From Lentzea sp. NBRC 102530 (GTDB lineage: Bacteria > Actinomycetota > Actinomycetes > Mycobacteriales > Pseudonocardiaceae), in contig NZ_BSTF01000022.1 in NCBI RefSeq assembly GCF_030269365.1, forward strand, positions 62,001 to 126,000: 64,000 bases of DNA. The letters run 5' to 3'. Below are positions 44,706 through 53,853 of this stretch, piece after piece; positions within the stretch are counted from its first letter, which is position 1; the number at the start of each line of letters is the position of its first letter. The notes under the pieces are model-generated. The model saw only the letters and a program-made list of their open reading frames with translations, did no database searches and was not told the DNA's origin. A program made the translations under genes and the position numbers.

Positions 44706-46715
44706 ATGGGTGGACTGCTGGAGCAGCGCTACCGGGTGGACTCCGTGCTCGCACGGGGTGGCATGTCCACCGTCTATCGAGGTCGTGACACCCGCCTCGA
44801 TCGCGATGTCGCCATCAAGGTGATGGATCCTCACCTGACCGCCGACCCCGCGTTCGTGGCGCGCTTCGAGCGCGAGGCGCGGGCCGCGGCCCAGTTGCAC
44901 CACCCGGCCGTGGTGTCCGTGCACGACCAGGGCGTCGACGGTGACCAGGTGTACCTGGTGATGGAACTCATCGACGGTGGCAACCTCCGTGACCTGCTCA
45001 ACCAGCGCGGCAAGCTCGCTCCCGCCGTCGCGTTGAGCATCCTCGGGCCGGTGCTGTCGGCGTTGGGCGCGGCACATCGCGCGGGGCTCGTGCACCGGGA
45101 CGTGAAGCCGGAGAACGTGCTGATCGGACCGGGTGGCCAGGTCAAGGTGGCGGACTTCGGGCTGGCGCGCTCGATCGGCGTCAACGGCGTCACGAGTGAC
45201 AGCGAGATCCTCGGCACCGTTGCCTATCTTTCACCCGAACAGGTGGAAACGGGCGCCGCGGACGCGCGCAGTGACGTGTATGCGGCCGGCATCGTGCTCT
45301 ACGAGATGCTGGCGGGCCAGGCGCCGTACCGGGGCGAAACGCCCCTCTCGGTGGCCTACCAGCACGTGAACTCGGACGTCCCGTCGGTTCCCGACATCCC
45401 GCTGGCGCTCGACACGCTGGTGCGCAAGTCGACGCGGCGCAGCCCGGTGCTTCGGCCCGCGAACGCCGACGCGTTCCTGGCCGAGCTGGAGCGCGTGGGC
45501 ACGGAGCTGGGCCTCACGCCGCAGCCGGTGCCCGTGCCCGGTTCGCTGCCGGAGAACGACCGGACGGTCGTCATGCGGCCGGTCCCGGTCGCGGTGGGCG
45601 CGACGCCTCCGTCGGTGGCGGAGCTGACCAGGCCGGTGTCGAAGCCCCCGATCGGCCCGCCGAACACCGGCGCGGCGGCCATGACGACCATCAACACCGG
45701 TCCTCCCACGCCCCCACCCGGTATCTCGGCGACGCGCACGATGCAGCGGCAGGACCCGCCGCGCAGGCGCACCCCGCCGAAGAAGAAGACGAAGGCCGAA
45801 CTGGCCGAGGAGCAGCGCCAACGGCGCAAGAAGCTCTACATCATCTGGGGCTCGGTGGCCGCGGTGCTGCTGGTCGCCATCGGTTCGTTCGCCTACTACG
45901 TGAACGCGAACCGGTACACGGAGATGCCGGCGCTGAACGGTCAGTCCGAGCAGAACGCGATGTTGCTGCTGCAGAAGGCCGACTTGACGGGCCTGGTCGA
46001 GAAGGTGGCGTCCAACGACGTGCCCAACGGCACCGTCATCAGCTCGGACCCCGCCGCCGGCGCGGAGCTGCGCAAGAACGACGCGGTGAAGATCGTCGTC
46101 TCGCGCGGCAAGCCCGTGGTGCCGTTCGTCCAGACCGGTGCCGAGGTGGACGCGGCGACCAAGGAGATCCAGGCGGCGGGTCTGAAGGCCGCCAAGGACG
46201 CGGCGAAGGACGCGTTCCACGACACCGTGCCGATCGGCAAGGTCGTGGGCGTCGACCCGCGGCCGGGCACGACCCTCGACATCGACTCGCCGGTGACCCT
46301 GATCCTGAGCAAGGGCCCGCCGCCGCGCCTGCCGGTGCCGAACGTCGTCGGCAAGACGAAGGACGAGGCGTTCGCCGAGCTGCAGCGCGCGGGCATCGAG
46401 GTCGTCGAGGCGGGTGGCGAGGACGCCGCCGAGAACGGTGGGTCGCGCGTGGCCCGCACGGACCCGCCCGCGGGCACCGTGCTCGACCCGACGCAGAGCA
46501 AGCGCGTCACGGTGTTCTTCGAGAACAACCGCGAGGTCGAGGTGCCCGACGTCGCCCGCAAGAAGGTGCGGGAGGCCAAGGAGGAGCTCGAACGGGCCGG
46601 CCTGAAGGTGAAGGTCGAGTTCAACAAGAGCAACAACGCGACCGTGGTGAACCAGTCGATCCAGCCGGGTCAGCGGGTGCGGCGCGGAACCGAGATCACG
46701 ATCGTCGGTCTTTAG
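44706..46715 (+). CDS. pknL: Serine/threonine kinase PknL with four PASTA repeats
   Basis: About 669 residues. Kinase domain (about 8-265): ATP-site Lys38 (VAIKVM), catalytic HRDVKPEN, DFGLARS. A Pro-rich and basic juxtamembrane linker ends in a membrane helix (about 376-397). Four external PASTA repeats follow, consistent with sensing peptidoglycan fragments or lipid II. M. tuberculosis PknL lacks PASTA; corynebacterial PknL has them. GTG 44703 is an alternative start. A 17-bp terminator follows. Confidence 0.9.
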   Translation: MGGLLEQRYRVDSVLARGGMSTVYRGRDTRLDRDVAIKVMDPHLTADPAFVARFEREARAAAQLHHPAVVSVHDQGVDGDQVYLVMELIDGGNLRDLLNQRGKLAPAVALSILGPVLSALGAAHRAGLVHRDVKPENVLIGPGGQVKVADFGLARSIGVNGVTSDSEILGTVAYLSPEQVETGAADARSDVYAAGIVLYEMLAGQAPYRGETPLSVAYQHVNSDVPSVPDIPLALDTLVRKSTRRSPVLRPANADAFLAELERVGTELGLTPQPVPVPGSLPENDRTVVMRPVPVAVGATPPSVAELTRPVSKPPIGPPNTGAAAMTTINTGPPTPPPGISATRTMQRQDPPRRRTPPKKKTKAELAEEQRQRRKKLYIIWGSVAAVLLVAIGSFAYYVNANRYTEMPALNGQSEQNAMLLLQKADLTGLVEKVASNDVPNGTVISSDPAAGAELRKNDAVKIVVSRGKPVVPFVQTGAEVDAATKEIQAAGLKAAKDAAKDAFHDTVPIGKVVGVDPRPGTTLDIDSPVTLILSKGPPPRLPVPNVVGKTKDEAFAELQRAGIEVVEAGGEDAAENGGSRVARTDPPAGTVLDPTQSKRVTVFFENNREVEVPDVARKKVREAKEELERAGLKVKVEFNKSNNATVVNQSIQPGQRVRRGTEITIVGL

Positions 46716-46722
46716 GCCGCAC

Positions 46723-46761
46723 AGCGAAGGGCCCCGCGTTCTCGACGCGGGGCCCTTCGCT
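46723..46761. terminator. Strong bidirectional terminator between pknL and aroG
   Basis: AGCGAAGGGCCCCGCGT pairs perfectly with ACGCGGGGCCCTTCGCT, 17 bp with a 5-nt loop. Confidence 0.92.
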
Positions 46762-46779
46762 TTCGTCAGTCGGGAACGC

Positions 46780-48177
46780 TCAGGAACGCAGCATCTCGGC
46801 CACGAGGAACGCGAGCTCCAGCGACTGCTGCGTGTTCAGGCGCGGGTCGCACGCCGTCTCGTAGCGGCCGGCGAGGTCGTCGTCCGAGATCTCCTGGGCG
46901 CCGCCGAGGCACTCGGTGACGTCCTCACCCGTGAGCTCGATGTGGATGCCACCGGGGTGCGTGCCGAGGCGGCGGTGCACCTCGAAGAAGCCCTGGACCT
47001 CGTCGACGATGCGGTCGAAGTGCCGGGTCTTGTAGCCGGTCGACGACTCGTGCGTGTTGCCGTGCATCGGGTCGCACTGCCAGATGACCTTGTGGCCGCT
47101 GGCTTCGACCTTCTCGATGATGGCGGGCAGCACGTCGCGCACCTTCTGGTTGCCCATGCGCGAGATGAGCGTCAGGCGACCGGGGCGGTTGTGCGGGTCG
47201 AGGCGCTCGACGTACTCGACGGCGAGTTCCGGCGACGTCGTCGGGCCGATCTTGAGGCCGATCGGGTTGGACAGCATCTCCGCGAACGCGATGTGCGCGC
47301 CGTCGAGCTGACGGGTGCGCTCGCCGATCCACACGAAGTGCGACGACAGGTCGTAGAGCCGCGGCTCGTCGCCCGTCGTGTCGAGGCGCAGCAGCGCGCG
47401 CTCGTAGTCGAGGAGCAGCGCCTCGTGCGAGGCGAAGATCTCGGTGCCGTGCAGCGACTGGTCGTTCACGCCGCAGGCGGACATGAACTTGAGGCCGCGG
47501 TCGATCTCACCGGCCAGCGCCTCGTAGCGCTCGCCCGCGGGCGAGGTGCGCACGAAGTCGCGGTTCCAGTCGTGCACGCGGTGCAGGTCGGCGAGACCCG
47601 CGCCGGTCAGCGCACGGAGGAGGTTCATGGCCGCGCCGGCGTTCGCGTAGGCGCGGATCATGCGACCGGGGTCGGCGATGCGCGCCTCGGGGGTCGCGAC
47701 CAGGGAGTTGATGATGTCGCCGCGGTAGGACGGCAGGCCGAGGGCGTCGATACCGGACGAACGCGGCTTGGCGTACTGGCCGGCGATGCGGCCGACCTTC
47801 ACCACGGGAAGGCTCGCGCCGTAGGTCAGCACCACGGCCATCTGCAGCAGGGTCCGGATGTTCGCGCGGATGTGCGGCTCGGTGTTGTCAGCGAACGTCT
47901 CCGCGCAGTCACCGCCCTGCAGTAGAAATGCCTCACCGTTCGCGACCTGCGCCAGTTGCGTGTGCAGCCGGTCGATCTCGGCGGGCACGGTGATCGGCGG
48001 CACGCTCTCGAGCACGGTCCGCACGCGACGCACCTGTTCGGCGTCGGGCCACTCGGGCTGCTGGGCGGCCGGGCGCGACAGGGCGTCGTCCAGGCGCTTG
48101 CGCATCTCGGGGGGCAGCGGCGGAAGCTCGGGAAGCGTGTCGATGGGCACGTCCACGGTCCAGTTCACGCTGCTCAT
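46780..48177 (-). CDS. aroG: Class II DAHP synthase
   Basis: 465 residues. First enzyme of the shikimate pathway, joining phosphoenolpyruvate and erythrose 4-phosphate. Seen: LLQGGDCAETF (metal Cys), KIGPTTSP, and CDPMHGNT with metal His. Length matches the M. tuberculosis enzyme (Rv2178c), which has the same neighbours. ATG 48177 begins the class II N terminus MSSVNWTVD. The divergent upstream gene is a DUF2891 protein. Confidence 0.95.
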   Translation of the reverse strand: MSSVNWTVDVPIDTLPELPPLPPEMRKRLDDALSRPAAQQPEWPDAEQVRRVRTVLESVPPITVPAEIDRLHTQLAQVANGEAFLLQGGDCAETFADNTEPHIRANIRTLLQMAVVLTYGASLPVVKVGRIAGQYAKPRSSGIDALGLPSYRGDIINSLVATPEARIADPGRMIRAYANAGAAMNLLRALTGAGLADLHRVHDWNRDFVRTSPAGERYEALAGEIDRGLKFMSACGVNDQSLHGTEIFASHEALLLDYERALLRLDTTGDEPRLYDLSSHFVWIGERTRQLDGAHIAFAEMLSNPIGLKIGPTTSPELAVEYVERLDPHNRPGRLTLISRMGNQKVRDVLPAIIEKVEASGHKVIWQCDPMHGNTHESSTGYKTRHFDRIVDEVQGFFEVHRRLGTHPGGIHIELTGEDVTECLGGAQEISDDDLAGRYETACDPRLNTQQSLELAFLVAEMLRS

Positions 48178-48305
48178 CCTAGTTGTCCCACACTGAGAGA
48201 CCCTCCCGGGCCCGTCAGCTGTCCAGCACGTGGTTTCCACGCGACGTGGCCCACCGGGCAGCCGGGTGAAGTCTGTTACCTGTCAACGACCCGCCTCTGC
48301 CCTAT

Positions 48306-48317
48306 CGAGACGTCTCG
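48306..48317. promoter_or_regulatory. Palindrome just upstream of the DUF2891 gene
   Basis: CGAGACGTCTCG, a perfect 12-bp palindrome, ends 4 bp before ATG 48322. Possible operator; nothing else is seen in the 144-bp gap. Confidence 0.35.
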
Positions 48318-48321
48318 CTGC

Positions 48322-49341
48322 ATGATGTGGGCCATGGACGCCACCCGATTGGATGACGGCACCGCGACCCGGTTGCTGGGCATCGCGATCGACAACATCC
48401 AACGAGACCACCCGGTGCACTGGACGCACGTGATCGACGGCGATCACCGCCTCGTGCCGCAACGGGTGCTGCACCCCGTGTTCGCCGGGTCGTTCGACTG
48501 GCACTCGTGCGTGCACCAGACGTGGCTGGCCGTGCGACTGCTGCGGCTGCGTCCCTCTCTCTCGGGAGCGGACACGGCACGCAACGCCCTCGACAAGCTC
48601 GTCACCGCCGACAACTGCGCCGTCGAGGCCGACTTCTTCGCCTCGCCGGCCGGACGACACTGGGAACGCCCGTACGGCTGGGCCTGGTTGCTGCTGCTCG
48701 ACGCCGAACTGCGCACCTCGGGCCTGCCGTGGTCGGTCGCGCCGATCGCGGACGTGCTGCGCGACCGCTGGCTGGAGTGGATCTCGGCCGCGCGCCTGCC
48801 GATCCGCACCGGCACGCACAGCAACACGGCGTTCGCGACGGGCCTGGTGTTCGACTCCGCTCAGGCGGTCGGCGACACCGAACTGGCCGGCGCGTGCGTC
48901 GCGGCCGCGCTGCGCTGGCACGGCGACGAGGCCGGGTACGGCGGTTTCGAACCGGACGCCGCCGACTTCCTCTCCCCCGCGCTGACGACGGCCGACCTGA
49001 TGCGCCGCGCCCTGCCCGCCGACGCGTTCGCCGGCTGGCTCGACGCCTACCTGCCGGACCTGACCGCGGAGCGCTGGCGGGTGCTGCGCGAGCCGTTCCC
49101 GGTCGACGACCCCGGCGACCCGTACGGCTCGCACCTCGCGGGCCTCGCGTTGTCGCGCGCCTGGAACTGGGAGGCGATCGCGGACGCCCTGCCGGAGGGG
49201 CACCGGTACGTGGACCTGGCCCGGACGGCGTCGTCGGCGCACCGCGACGCCGGGTGGGGCTACGTGTTCGGCGGGCACGGGTACATGGCCGACCACTGGC
49301 TCGGGACGTTCGGCGCGTACCTCGACGTGAAGGCCTTCTGA
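48322..49341 (+). CDS. DUF2891 family protein
   Basis: About 339 residues. The family's N-terminal HPVFAGSFDWHSCVHQTWLAVRLLRL (about 50-75) is clear, followed by an (alpha/alpha)-toroid-like helical pattern with HxxDW and GGHGYMADHWLGTF at the C terminus. No function is established. ATG codons at 48322, 48325 and 48334 are in frame. Convergent with iclR1; a motif-bearing hairpin lies between. Confidence 0.8.
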   Translation: MMWAMDATRLDDGTATRLLGIAIDNIQRDHPVHWTHVIDGDHRLVPQRVLHPVFAGSFDWHSCVHQTWLAVRLLRLRPSLSGADTARNALDKLVTADNCAVEADFFASPAGRHWERPYGWAWLLLLDAELRTSGLPWSVAPIADVLRDRWLEWISAARLPIRTGTHSNTAFATGLVFDSAQAVGDTELAGACVAAALRWHGDEAGYGGFEPDAADFLSPALTTADLMRRALPADAFAGWLDAYLPDLTAERWRVLREPFPVDDPGDPYGSHLAGLALSRAWNWEAIADALPEGHRYVDLARTASSAHRDAGWGYVFGGHGYMADHWLGTFGAYLDVKAF

Positions 49342-49354
49342 ACCCAGGAGACGG

Positions 49355-49379
49355 CCACTGATATATCGGATATCAGTGG
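49355..49379. terminator. Bidirectional hairpin carrying the 15-bp motif
   Basis: CCACTGATAT and ATATCAGTGG pair perfectly (10 bp, loop ATCGG). GATATATCGGATATC is at 49360-49374. The hairpin covers the stop codon of the convergent IclR gene. Confidence 0.78.
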
Positions 49380-50137
49380 GCGGAGGTCAGGCTCGCGCGG
49401 CGGATCAGGGTGAGCGCGATGCCCGTCGCCGCCGCGTGCACCGACGCGGCGTGGGCGCGCGGGTCGAACCGGGTCGTCGGCCCGGCGACGCTCACCGCCG
49501 CCACCACCTCGCCGTCGTGCCCGAGCACCGGCGACGCCACGCAGCACAGGCCGATCCGCGACTCCTCGAACTCGTAGGCCACGCCCGTCTCGCGGATGGT
49601 GGCGAGCTGCCGCCGCAGCATGCCCGGCGTCGCGATCGTGCGTGGTGTCCGGCGTTCCAGCGGGGCCGAGAGGACTGCGGTGCGCAGCGCCGCGGGTGAG
49701 TGGGCGAGCAGGGCCTTGCCGATCGCCGACGCGTGCAGCGGCATCCGGCCGCCGAGGCGGGACGGCGTCGGGGTCTGGCGGTGCCCGCCGATCTTGGCGA
49801 CGTAGAGCACGTCGTGGCCCTCCGAGATGCCCAGGTGGACGGTCTCGTGGGTGCGTTCGTAGAGGTCTTCGAGGTACGGGGTGGAGACCTCGACCAGGCG
49901 GCGTTCGACCGAGGCGCGGATGCCGAGCTGGAACAGGTGGCCGCCCAGGCGGTAGCCGCGGGTGCCGCGGTCGAGCAGGCGGACCTCGGCGAGGTCCCCG
50001 AGCAGGCGGTGCAGGGTCGCCTTGGACAGGCCGGTGCGGCGGCCCAGTTCGGCGAAGCCGAGTTCGTCGTCGTCGGCTCCGAAGGCGTTCAGCACCGTCA
50101 TCACCTTGCCGAGCAGGGTGTTCGGGACCTCGGTCAT
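49373..50137 (-). CDS. IclR-family regulator 1
   Basis: 254 residues: an N-terminal winged helix (about 8-68; FAELGRRTGLSKATLHRLLGDLAEV) and a C-terminal effector domain (about 75-250; GKALLAHSP, IGLCCVASPVLGHDGEVVAAVS). Divergent from the hydratase operon with a 21-bp palindrome in the 80-bp gap, so it probably controls that operon and itself. Effector unknown. Confidence 0.9.
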   Translation of the reverse strand: MTEVPNTLLGKVMTVLNAFGADDDELGFAELGRRTGLSKATLHRLLGDLAEVRLLDRGTRGYRLGGHLFQLGIRASVERRLVEVSTPYLEDLYERTHETVHLGISEGHDVLYVAKIGGHRQTPTPSRLGGRMPLHASAIGKALLAHSPAALRTAVLSAPLERRTPRTIATPGMLRRQLATIRETGVAYEFEESRIGLCCVASPVLGHDGEVVAAVSVAGPTTRFDPRAHAASVHAAATGIALTLIRRASLTSAH

Positions 50138-50154
50138 CGTCCGATCGTGCCACC

Positions 50155-50175
50155 GAGTTCCGCTGACCGGAACTC
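50155..50175. promoter_or_regulatory. IclR operator, copy 1
   Basis: GAGTTCC-GCTGACC-GGAACTC; the perfect arms are GAGTTCCG and CGGAACTC with a 5-nt centre. Same 21-bp layout, GAGTYCC-N7-GGRACTC, as three other sites in this region. It lies between iclR1 and the hydratase gene. Confidence 0.75.
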
Positions 50176-50217
50176 TGCGGTGTCCACGGGCCGGGGACCG
50201 GCTCCACGATGTGCGGC

Positions 50218-50994
50218 ATGAACGAAGTCCGAACCGCAGCGGAGCGACTCGCGCAGGCGAGCCGCGACAAGGTCACGTGTGCGCCCGTCCGGGACCTCGT
50301 CGGCGACGCCGAGGCCTACGAGGTGCAGCAGCTCAACATCGCCGCGCGCGTCGCGGACGGCGCCGGCCGGGTCGGACGCAAGATCGGTCTCACCTCGCCC
50401 GCCGTGCGCAGGCAGCTCGGGGTCGACCAGCCCGACTACGGCGTGCTGCTCGACGACATGGCGTTCGAGGACGGCGACGTGCTGCCGACCGGGCGGCTGT
50501 TGCAGCCGCGGGTCGAGGCCGAGGTGGCGTTCGTGCTGAGCGAGGACCTCGTCGAGGGCCCGTTCGACGAGGAGTCCGTCGCGAGGGCGGTCGGGGCGGT
50601 GCTGGCGTCGCTGGAGGTCGTGGACAGCCGCGTCGAGGGCTGGGACATCACCTTCGCCGACACGGTCGCCGACAACGCCTCGGCGGGGCTGTACGTGCTC
50701 GGCGGCGAGCGGAAGGACCTCCGGGACGTCGCGACGAAGGACGTCCGCATGGTGCTCAGCGTGAACGGCGAGGAGCGCTCGACCGGCACCGGCGCCGACT
50801 GCATGGGCGACCCGCTGTCCGCCCTCGCCTGGCTCGCCACGACGTCGGCCGCGCTCGGCACCCCGCTGCGGGCGGGCGAGGTCGTGCTCAGCGGCGCGCT
50901 CGGTCCCGTGGTGCCCGTCCGGGCGGGCGACGAGGTCGAGGCGACCATCACCGGTCTCGGCACGGTCCGGGCGAGCTTCGGGAGGGACGCCTGA
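50218..50994 (+). CDS. 2-keto-4-pentenoate hydratase (MhpD-like)
   Basis: 258 residues of the fumarylacetoacetase-fold hydratase family. It hydrates 2-hydroxypenta-2,4-dienoate (or a substituted form) to 4-hydroxy-2-oxovalerate, with a divalent metal. Seen: GRKIGLTSPAVRRQLGVDQPDYGVLL and VEAEVAFVL with metal-binding Glu residues, and SGALGPVVPVRAGDEV. Overlaps the next gene (TGATG). First gene of the lower meta-cleavage operon under IclR1. Confidence 0.9.
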   Translation: MNEVRTAAERLAQASRDKVTCAPVRDLVGDAEAYEVQQLNIAARVADGAGRVGRKIGLTSPAVRRQLGVDQPDYGVLLDDMAFEDGDVLPTGRLLQPRVEAEVAFVLSEDLVEGPFDEESVARAVGAVLASLEVVDSRVEGWDITFADTVADNASAGLYVLGGERKDLRDVATKDVRMVLSVNGEERSTGTGADCMGDPLSALAWLATTSAALGTPLRAGEVVLSGALGPVVPVRAGDEVEATITGLGTVRASFGRDA

Positions 50995-51923
50995 TGAAGG
51001 TCGCGGTCATCGGGTCGGGCAACATCGGGACCGACCTCGTCATCAAGGTGCTCAGGCGGTCCAGCGTGCTGGAGGTGGCGGCGCTGGTCGGCATAGACCC
51101 CGGCTCAGACGGCCTCGCCAAGGCCCGCGGGCTCGGCGTCGCCACCATCTCCGACGGCATCGACGGTCTCGTCGCGATGCCCGGCTTCGAGGACGTCGAG
51201 ATCGTCTTCGACGCGACGTCCGCAGGCGCCCACGCGCAGCACGCGGAGGTCCTCGCCGCGCACGGCAAAAAGGTCATCGACCTCACTCCCGCCGCGATCG
51301 GGCCGATGGTGGTGCCGACGGTCAACCTCGACGAGCACCTCGGCGCGCCGAACGTCAACATGGTCACCTGCGGCGGCCAGGCCACGATCCCGATCGTCGC
51401 CGCCATCAACACGGTCACGCCCGTGCCGTACGCGGAGATCGTCGCGTCGATCTCGTCGCGCAGCGCCGGACCCGGCACGCGGGCGAACATCGACGAGTTC
51501 ACCGAGACGACCGCGCAGGCCATCGCGGACGTGGGCGGCGCCAAGCGGGGCAAGGCCGTGATCGTGCTCAACCCGGCCGACCCGCCGATCACCATGCGGG
51601 ACACGGTGTTCGCGCTCGTCCACGCACCGGATCCGCAGACGCGGCACCGGATCCGCGAGTCCGTCGAGCACATGATCACCCAGGTCGCCGCCTACGTCCC
51701 CGGCTACCGCCTCAAGCAGCCGGTGCAGATCGACCCGGTCGACCAGCCGCACACGCTGACCGGGGAACCGGTGACGCACCAGGTCACCGTGCTCCTGGAG
51801 GTCGAGGGCGCGGCCGACCACCTGCCTGCCTACGCGGGCAACCTCGACATCATGACCAGCGCGGCGCTCCAGGTCGCCGAGACGATGGCGACCGCGCCCG
51901 AGAAAGCGACGGTGCGCGCATGA
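50994..51923 (+). CDS. Acylating acetaldehyde dehydrogenase (MhpF/HsaG-like)
   Basis: 309 residues. Converts acetaldehyde (or propanal) to acyl-CoA with NAD+, receiving its substrate by channelling from the aldolase. The NAD motif GSGNIGTD is at about 8-15 and the catalytic Cys is in VTCGGQATIP near 127. The start overlaps the hydratase stop and its stop overlaps the aldolase start (ATGA). Confidence 0.93.
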   Translation: MKVAVIGSGNIGTDLVIKVLRRSSVLEVAALVGIDPGSDGLAKARGLGVATISDGIDGLVAMPGFEDVEIVFDATSAGAHAQHAEVLAAHGKKVIDLTPAAIGPMVVPTVNLDEHLGAPNVNMVTCGGQATIPIVAAINTVTPVPYAEIVASISSRSAGPGTRANIDEFTETTAQAIADVGGAKRGKAVIVLNPADPPITMRDTVFALVHAPDPQTRHRIRESVEHMITQVAAYVPGYRLKQPVQIDPVDQPHTLTGEPVTHQVTVLLEVEGAADHLPAYAGNLDIMTSAALQVAETMATAPEKATVRA

Positions 51924-52919
51924 AGCTCTACCTCCAGGACGTGACGCTCCGGGACGGCATGCACGCCCTGCGGCACCGCATCGACCCGAAGTAAGGTCGC
52001 CGAGATCGCGAAAGCGTTGGACGACGCCGGTGTCGACGCCGTCGAGGTCTCGCACGGCGACGGCCTCAGCGGCGGCTCGCTCGTCTACGGACCGGGCAGC
52101 CACACCGACTGGGAGTGGATCGAGGCCGCCGCGGCGGCGTTGACGCGGGCCAAGCTCACGACGCTGCTGCTGCCCGGCATCGGCACGCTGCACGACCTGA
52201 AGCGCGCGCACGGCCTTGGTGTGAAGTCGGTTCGCATCGCCACGCACTGCACCGAGGCCGACATCTCGGCACAGCACATCGCCGGCGCGCGCGAACTCGG
52301 CATGGACGTGTCGGGGTTCCTGATGATGAGTCACCTCGCCGAACCGAAGGAGCTCGCACGGCAAGCGAAGCTCATGGAGTCGTACGGCGCGCACTGCGTC
52401 TACGTCACGGACTCCGGCGGCCGCCTGCTGCCGAACGACGCCCGCGACCGCGTCCGGGCCTACAAGGAGGTACTGGATGGAACGACCGAGATAGGCATTC
52501 ACGCTCATGAGAACCTCTCACTCGCGGTAGCGAACTCCATCGCCGCCGTCGAGGAGGGCGCCACCCGCGTCGACGCCTCGCTGGCCGGACTCGGCGCGGG
52601 CGCGGGCAACTGCCCGATCGAGCCGTTCGTCGCCGTCGCGAACCTCCAGCGGTGGCAGCACGACGCCGACCTGTTCCGGCTCCAGGACGCCGCCGACGAC
52701 CTCGTGCGGCCGATCATGGACAAGCCCGTGCGCGTCGACCGCGAAAGCCTCACCCTCGGCTACGCGGGCGTCTACGGCTCGTTCCTGCGCCACGCCGACA
52801 CGGCCGCCCGGCGCACCGGCGCCGACGTCCGCACGCTCCTGCTGGAGGCGGGACGCCGGCGCCTGGTGGGCGGCCAGGAGGACATGCTCACCGACATCGC
52901 CCTGGACCTGACCAAGTAG
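51920..52919 (+). pseudogene. 4-hydroxy-2-oxovalerate aldolase gene with a +1 frameshift (MhpE/HsaF-like)
   Basis: ATG 51920 opens the correct N terminus (MKLYLQDVTLRDGMHALRHRIDPK), then stops at TAA 51992-51994 after 24 codons. From about 51996 the adjacent frame continues the family sequence without loss (VAEIAKALDDAGVDAVEVSHGDG ... to 52919). Reading AAG-T-AAG-GTC without the single T restores about 333 residues, full length. So a one-base insertion, a sequencing error, or less likely programmed slippage has occurred. If real, the pathway is cut at this step unless another copy exists. Confidence 0.85.
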
Positions 52920-52923
52920 TCGG

Positions 52924-53853
52924 TCACACGGGGAACGTGGTTCCGATGCCCATGCCGGTGATCCACTCCGGCACGGGCTCGTAACTCGTCCACACGAGCG
53001 GCAGGCCGACGGCGGCCTGCCCGATCAGCCAGCAGCGGATCTCGTGCCCGCCGCTGCCGGCGTGGTCCTCCAGGGCCTCGTGCCCGAGGGCCGCGACCTC
53101 CTCCGCCGCCCCCTCCGCGAGCCGGTCGAGGAACCACCCGTCCCACACGGCGTTCACGCGCGCCTCCGGGTTGCCGCCCATCGCGCGCACCCGGGGTTCC
53201 CGGGCCGCCGCGAACTCCTTGGCGTAGGCCCGGCCGCGGATCAACGACTCGCGGCGCTCCCCCACCACCGAGGGGTCGCGCGGGTCGTTGGACGGCAACC
53301 AGTGCGACAGCCCACCGGAAGCGACGACCAGCACGCGTCCCGGGAACGCCGACGACCGCAGCGCCGCCCCCAGCGCACGCCCCAGTTCCACGCACCGGGG
53401 AAGCGACGGCAACGGCGGCGCGGCCGTGTTCACCACCAGCGGCACCAGCGGCAGCGTGGTGCCGCCGGTGATCATCTCGTAGCTCTGCACGATCCCGTGG
53501 TCGACCGTCAGCGAGTACGACAGCGACACGTCGAACCCGGCGTCCGCGAGCCCGCTGTGCGCCGACCAGGCCAGCGCCTGCGCCACCGGCAACGGCCCGG
53601 AGCTGCTGCCGAAGTCGCCGAACCCCACCGCTTCCTCGACTCCCAGCACGAACGGCGGCATCACGTCGTAGAAGTTGGCGTGGAAGTGGTCCGGCCCGAC
53701 GACGACGATCGCGTCGGGCGCCAGCTTCTCCACCGCGAGCCGCACCCGGTCCGCGTCGCGCAGGAACACCGAGCCCGGACCGGTTCCGTCCGGCGGCAGC
53801 AGCGTCGCGAACGGGCTGTGCGACATCCCCGCGAATCCGACGATCTCGGCCAT
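52924..53853 (-). CDS. Class III extradiol ring-cleavage dioxygenase (MhpB-like)
   Basis: 309 residues of the LigB superfamily. Iron ligands are likely His12 (MSHSPF) and His57 (GPDHFHANFYDVMPPF); a catalytic His is in GGLSHWLPSNDP. Closest in layout to 2,3-dihydroxyphenylpropionate 1,2-dioxygenase. Opens the catechol ring of a side-chain-bearing substrate. Start ATG 53853 overlaps the hydrolase stop. Convergent with the aldolase gene (5 bp apart). Confidence 0.87.
   Translation of the reverse strand: MAEIVGFAGMSHSPFATLLPPDGTGPGSVFLRDADRVRLAVEKLAPDAIVVVGPDHFHANFYDVMPPFVLGVEEAVGFGDFGSSSGPLPVAQALAWSAHSGLADAGFDVSLSYSLTVDHGIVQSYEMITGGTTLPLVPLVVNTAAPPLPSLPRCVELGRALGAALRSSAFPGRVLVVASGGLSHWLPSNDPRDPSVVGERRESLIRGRAYAKEFAAAREPRVRAMGGNPEARVNAVWDGWFLDRLAEGAAEEVAALGHEALEDHAGSGGHEIRCWLIGQAAVGLPLVWTSYEPVPEWITGMGIGTTFPV

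Noticed and set aside
50155..50175. Intrinsic terminator between iclR1 and the hydratase gene
   Set aside because: The repeat lies in a divergent promoter region and recurs with the same spacing at other IclR-linked promoters, so an operator fits better.
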